DNA from: JACJXF01 sp964349045
GTDB lineage: Bacteria; Bacteroidota; Bacteroidia; Bacteroidales; GCA-2748055
DNA: 26,773 bases
Direction: 5' to 3'
Assembly: GCA_964349045.1 (NCBI GenBank)
Contig: CAYGFI010000051.1
Coordinates: 1-26,773, forward strand
The notes below the pieces were generated by a model that was not told the origin of the DNA, searched no databases, and saw only the letters and a list, made by a program, of their open reading frames with translations. A program made the position numbers and the translations under genes. Shown piece after piece: positions 24,258 through 26,773 of the stretch. Numbering within the stretch: the stretch's first letter is position 1; every line of letters begins with the position of its first letter.

Positions 24258-26753
24258 ATGAAATTGCAGGACCAGGAAAACTCTGTTCAGGATGAACTGT
24301 TCAGCGAAAATGAAAATTTAGCTGAAAATAAGAAAAGGGGTAAAACTACCGTTACCACTGAAAATCAGGCTGAGGAAGGCGAAATTCCGGAAATTAAAAA
24401 AGTAATATCGCCCATTCCTAAAAAGAAAGCTGTTAAAGGAAAAACCGTAAAAAAATCTGATAAACCGGCTAAAAAACCAGCTAAGGTTAAGATTAAATCC
24501 GACCAGGCTGATATTCCTGTTGAAATACCAGGACCTGCACAAGAAACAGAATTATCCGCTCAAGAAGCAGAGTTACCTGTTGTGCAAACAGAATTACCAA
24601 CAGTAGAAACAGAATTACCAACAGTAGAAACCGAATTACCAACAGTAGAAACCGAATTACCCGCAGAAGAAACCGAATTACCCGCAGAAGAAACCGAATT
24701 ANNNNNNNNNNNNNNNNNNNNNNNNNNNNNNNNNNNNNNNNNNNNNNNNNNNNNNNNNNNNNNNNNNNNNNNNNNNNNNNNNNNNNNNNNNNNNNNNNNN
24801 NCCGCAGAAGAAACCGAATTACCCGCAGAAGAAACCGAATTACCCGCAGAAGAAACCGAATTACCCGCAGAAGAAACAAAGTTACCCGCAGAAGAAACAG
24901 AGTTACCTGCAGAAGAAACAGAGTTACCTGCAGAAGAAACAGAGTTACCTGCAGAAGTTATTACAGTGGTAAAAAATGAAGTTTCAAAGATTGCTGAGGT
25001 TACTGTTTCCCCCGAAACTCAACCTGAGATCATTAATTATAGCCTGTTAAGTAAAAAGGAACTGGTTAAAACTCTTGAAGAATTATTGCAATCCAAACCG
25101 GTTCAGGAAATAAGGAGAGATGTTGAAACCATTAAGGTAAATTTCTACAAAAAGCATCGCCTGGAAGTTGAGATAAAACGTAAAAAATTTCTTGATGAAG
25201 GAGGTCTGATAGAAGAATTTCAAGCGCCCCCCGATTTGCTTGAAGAAAAAGCCAGTGAACTGCTTCGGAAATACCGGGATCTGAGAATAGAGTACAACCG
25301 TCATCAGGATGATGCAAAGGTTGATAATCTGAAAATGAGACAGGAAATCATTGAGGAAATAAGAGAACTGAGCAACAGCGAAGAATCAATTAATAAAACA
25401 TTTCAGGAGTTTCGCGACCTTCAGAACCGGTGGAGGGAAATTGGCGCCATTCCCCAGCAAAACATTAATGATATCTGGGAAACCTACCACCATCATGTTG
25501 AAAAATTCTACGATTATATTAAGATCAACAAGGAACTCCGTGATCTTGACCTGAAAAAGAACCTGGAGAGTAAAATTCTTTTATGTGAAAACGCTGAATT
25601 GCTGCTTCTCGAACCAAACGTGGTTAATGCTTTTGCAAAACTTCAGAATTTTCACGAACAGTGGAGAGAAATCGGCCCCATACCTAAAGAAAAAAGAAGT
25701 GAAATCTGGGATCGGTTTAAAGAGACTACCTCCAAGATTAATAAGAAGCATCAGCAATATTACCAGGAACTGAAAGAAACACAGAAGAAAAATCTGGATT
25801 CAAAACTTTTGTTGTCTGAAAAAGCCGAAGAAATTTCATTGGAATCTCTTGAAAACCATAGAGAATGGGTTCGAAGAACAAATGATATCCTGGAATTACA
25901 GAAAGTGTGGAAAACAATTGGCTTTGCTCCCAAAAAAGATAACAACCGGATTTATGGTCGTTTCCGTGCAGCCTGTGATAAGTTCTTTGAGCGAAAAAGA
26001 GGTTTTTATGCACAGAACCTTGAAGAACAGGCTTCCAACCTCCAGCTAAAGCTGGAACTTTGTCTCCAGGCCGAAGCAATGCAGGATAGCGAAGAATGGA
26101 AAAAAACAACTGATGATTATATACGCCTTCAGCGAAGATGGAAGGAAATTGGTCCTGCACCCCGGAAGCATTCCGAACAGATATGGAAGCGTTTCAGGAT
26201 AGCCTGTGATAAGTTTTTTGTAAAGAAAACTGAATTCTACTCTACAAAAGATAACACATTTGAAAAAAATCTTGAGGCTAAAGAAGCCTTAATAAAAGAA
26301 ATAGAAAATTTCGTAAAAACCGGGAATAGTAATTCCGATCTGGAAAAACTTCAGGCTTACCAGAGGAAGTGGACAGAGATTGGATTTGTCCCTTATGAGA
26401 AGAAAGATGACATTCAGCAACGTTACCGTGATGCTATTAGCAAACAATTCGACCTCCTCGAAGTAGATGAATTCAGAAAAAGCCTGCTGAAATTCCGTAC
26501 CCGCATCGATGCCATCATGCACAAACCCAATCCCGAAGGTAAGATCCGCTATGAAAGGGAAAAATATATGGTGAAATTGCAGCAACTTAAAACCGATATC
26601 GGTGTCTGGGAAAACAATATCGGCTTTTTTGCAAATACCACGAACGCTGAATCTATGTTAAAGGACTTCGGGATTAAAATTAAGGAAGCCAGGGAAAACA
26701 TCCGCCTATTGGAAGAGAAGATCACTATTATTGATGAATTGAACATGGAATAG
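24258..26753 (+). CDS. DUF349 protein with Lys/Ala-rich and heptapeptide-repeat N-terminus
   Basis: An 831-residue protein as drafted; the true length is uncertain because of a gap in its repeats. The N-terminus is acidic, then Lys/Pro-rich (KKKAVKGKTVKKSDKPAKK), then a heptapeptide repeat (PTVETEL changing to PAEETEL). The C-terminal two thirds hold five DUF349 repeats, each opening with a LQ..W.EIG..P..... block (LQNRWREIGAIP, EQWREIGPIP, LQKVWKTIGFAP, LQRRWKEIGPAP, RKWTEIGFVP). Each is followed by a long helix with ACDKFF or similar, so the whole is helical and probably coiled-coil. DUF349 proteins are common in Bacteroidota; the function is unknown to me. The reading frame is preserved across the 100-N run, which may be chance. 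Confidence 0.87.
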   Translation: MKLQDQENSVQDELFSENENLAENKKRGKTTVTTENQAEEGEIPEIKKVISPIPKKKAVKGKTVKKSDKPAKKPAKVKIKSDQADIPVEIPGPAQETELSAQEAELPVVQTELPTVETELPTVETELPTVETELPAEETELPAEETELXXXXXXXXXXXXXXXXXXXXXXXXXXXXXXXXXXAEETELPAEETELPAEETELPAEETKLPAEETELPAEETELPAEETELPAEVITVVKNEVSKIAEVTVSPETQPEIINYSLLSKKELVKTLEELLQSKPVQEIRRDVETIKVNFYKKHRLEVEIKRKKFLDEGGLIEEFQAPPDLLEEKASELLRKYRDLRIEYNRHQDDAKVDNLKMRQEIIEEIRELSNSEESINKTFQEFRDLQNRWREIGAIPQQNINDIWETYHHHVEKFYDYIKINKELRDLDLKKNLESKILLCENAELLLLEPNVVNAFAKLQNFHEQWREIGPIPKEKRSEIWDRFKETTSKINKKHQQYYQELKETQKKNLDSKLLLSEKAEEISLESLENHREWVRRTNDILELQKVWKTIGFAPKKDNNRIYGRFRAACDKFFERKRGFYAQNLEEQASNLQLKLELCLQAEAMQDSEEWKKTTDDYIRLQRRWKEIGPAPRKHSEQIWKRFRIACDKFFVKKTEFYSTKDNTFEKNLEAKEALIKEIENFVKTGNSNSDLEKLQAYQRKWTEIGFVPYEKKDDIQQRYRDAISKQFDLLEVDEFRKSLLKFRTRIDAIMHKPNPEGKIRYEREKYMVKLQQLKTDIGVWENNIGFFANTTNAESMLKDFGIKIKEARENIRLLEEKITIIDELNME
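24541..24957 (+). repeat. 21-base in-frame tandem repeat (heptapeptide PAEETEL), with gap
   Basis: The 21-base unit CCCGCAGAAGAAACCGAATT(A) encodes PAEETEL. Before the gap, copies drift from VVQTEL through three PTVETEL to PAEETEL. After the gap come about seven further copies, the last ones using GAG for Glu and CCT for Pro. Copies nearest the gap are identical at DNA level, so the array is young there and of unknown length. Confidence 0.92.
24702..24801. other. Assembly gap (100 N) inside the tandem repeat
   Basis: It is bounded on both sides by identical repeat copies and ends one base inside a repeat unit. An array longer than the read or k-mer length explains it. The true copy number is unknown and could be larger or smaller than the drafted size implies. 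Confidence 0.93.
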
Positions 26754-26773
26754 GGATTTAGAATTTAGAATTC

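Noticed and set aside
24493..24879. Antisense ORF over the tandem repeat (repeating VIRFLLR)
   Set aside because: It is a mirror of the coding repeat on the other strand, with no start context or family match.
24541..24957. CRISPR-like array
   Set aside because: The 21-base units are contiguous without spacers and encode an in-frame heptapeptide.

Overview
The window looks like a chromosomal scaffold piece from a Bacteroidota bacterium, most likely order Bacteroidales/Marinilabiliales and probably a metagenome-derived draft. The evidence is the gene families (Tat-exported Gfo/Idh/MocA oxidoreductases, DUF6807, ThuA, DUF349, an AmgK-RapZ fusion), promoter-like TAnnTTTG boxes, mostly weak Shine-Dalgarno sequences and short dispersed palindromic repeats. 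Three runs of exactly 100 N (6007-6106, 9957-10056, 24702-24801) are scaffold gaps. The middle one is false: identical 55-base flanks show that two contigs overlap there. No tRNA, rRNA, CRISPR array or prophage was seen.

Layout. 63-1124 (-) is an exported TolB/PD40 beta-propeller protein. 1125-2101 holds the remnant of an XRE regulator and a KilA-N domain gene that contains a 26-base perfect palindrome. 2149-7161 (+) is an exported carbohydrate-processing cluster: DUF6807 (PmoA-like), ThuA-like, a Tat Gfo/Idh/MocA oxidoreductase, repeats plus a gap, then a second Gfo/Idh/MocA-type protein that has lost its N-terminus to the gap. Convergent to it, 9437-7158 (-) is a tightly overlapping three-gene unit: an AmgK-like sugar kinase fused to the RapZ C-terminal domain, a 48-residue Cys-rich protein, and a MurU-like nucleotidyltransferase. 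This is probably a cell-wall amino-sugar salvage operon. mnmA follows on the minus strand.

11115-14419 is a looser region. It holds a nested inverted repeat, three small genes (DinB-like, DUF1801, DUF2200), a lipocalin lipoprotein, and a Y1 (HUH) transposase of the RAYT type followed by four REP-like hairpins, three of which carry a common tag. 14420-21529 (+) is a coupled operon: an AddA-like helicase-nuclease, a TIGR01212/YhcC-type radical SAM protein, and an AddB-like nuclease with an Fe-S cysteine set. 21602-23350 (+) encodes a 17 x 12-residue solenoid joined to a two-helix potassium-channel pore. trmD (-) converges on it, and a DUF349 protein with a gapped 21-base tandem repeat ends the window.

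The strongest candidates for something under-described are the kinase-RapZ fusion operon with its tiny Cys protein, the 12-residue-repeat channel, and the transposase with its tagged hairpins.
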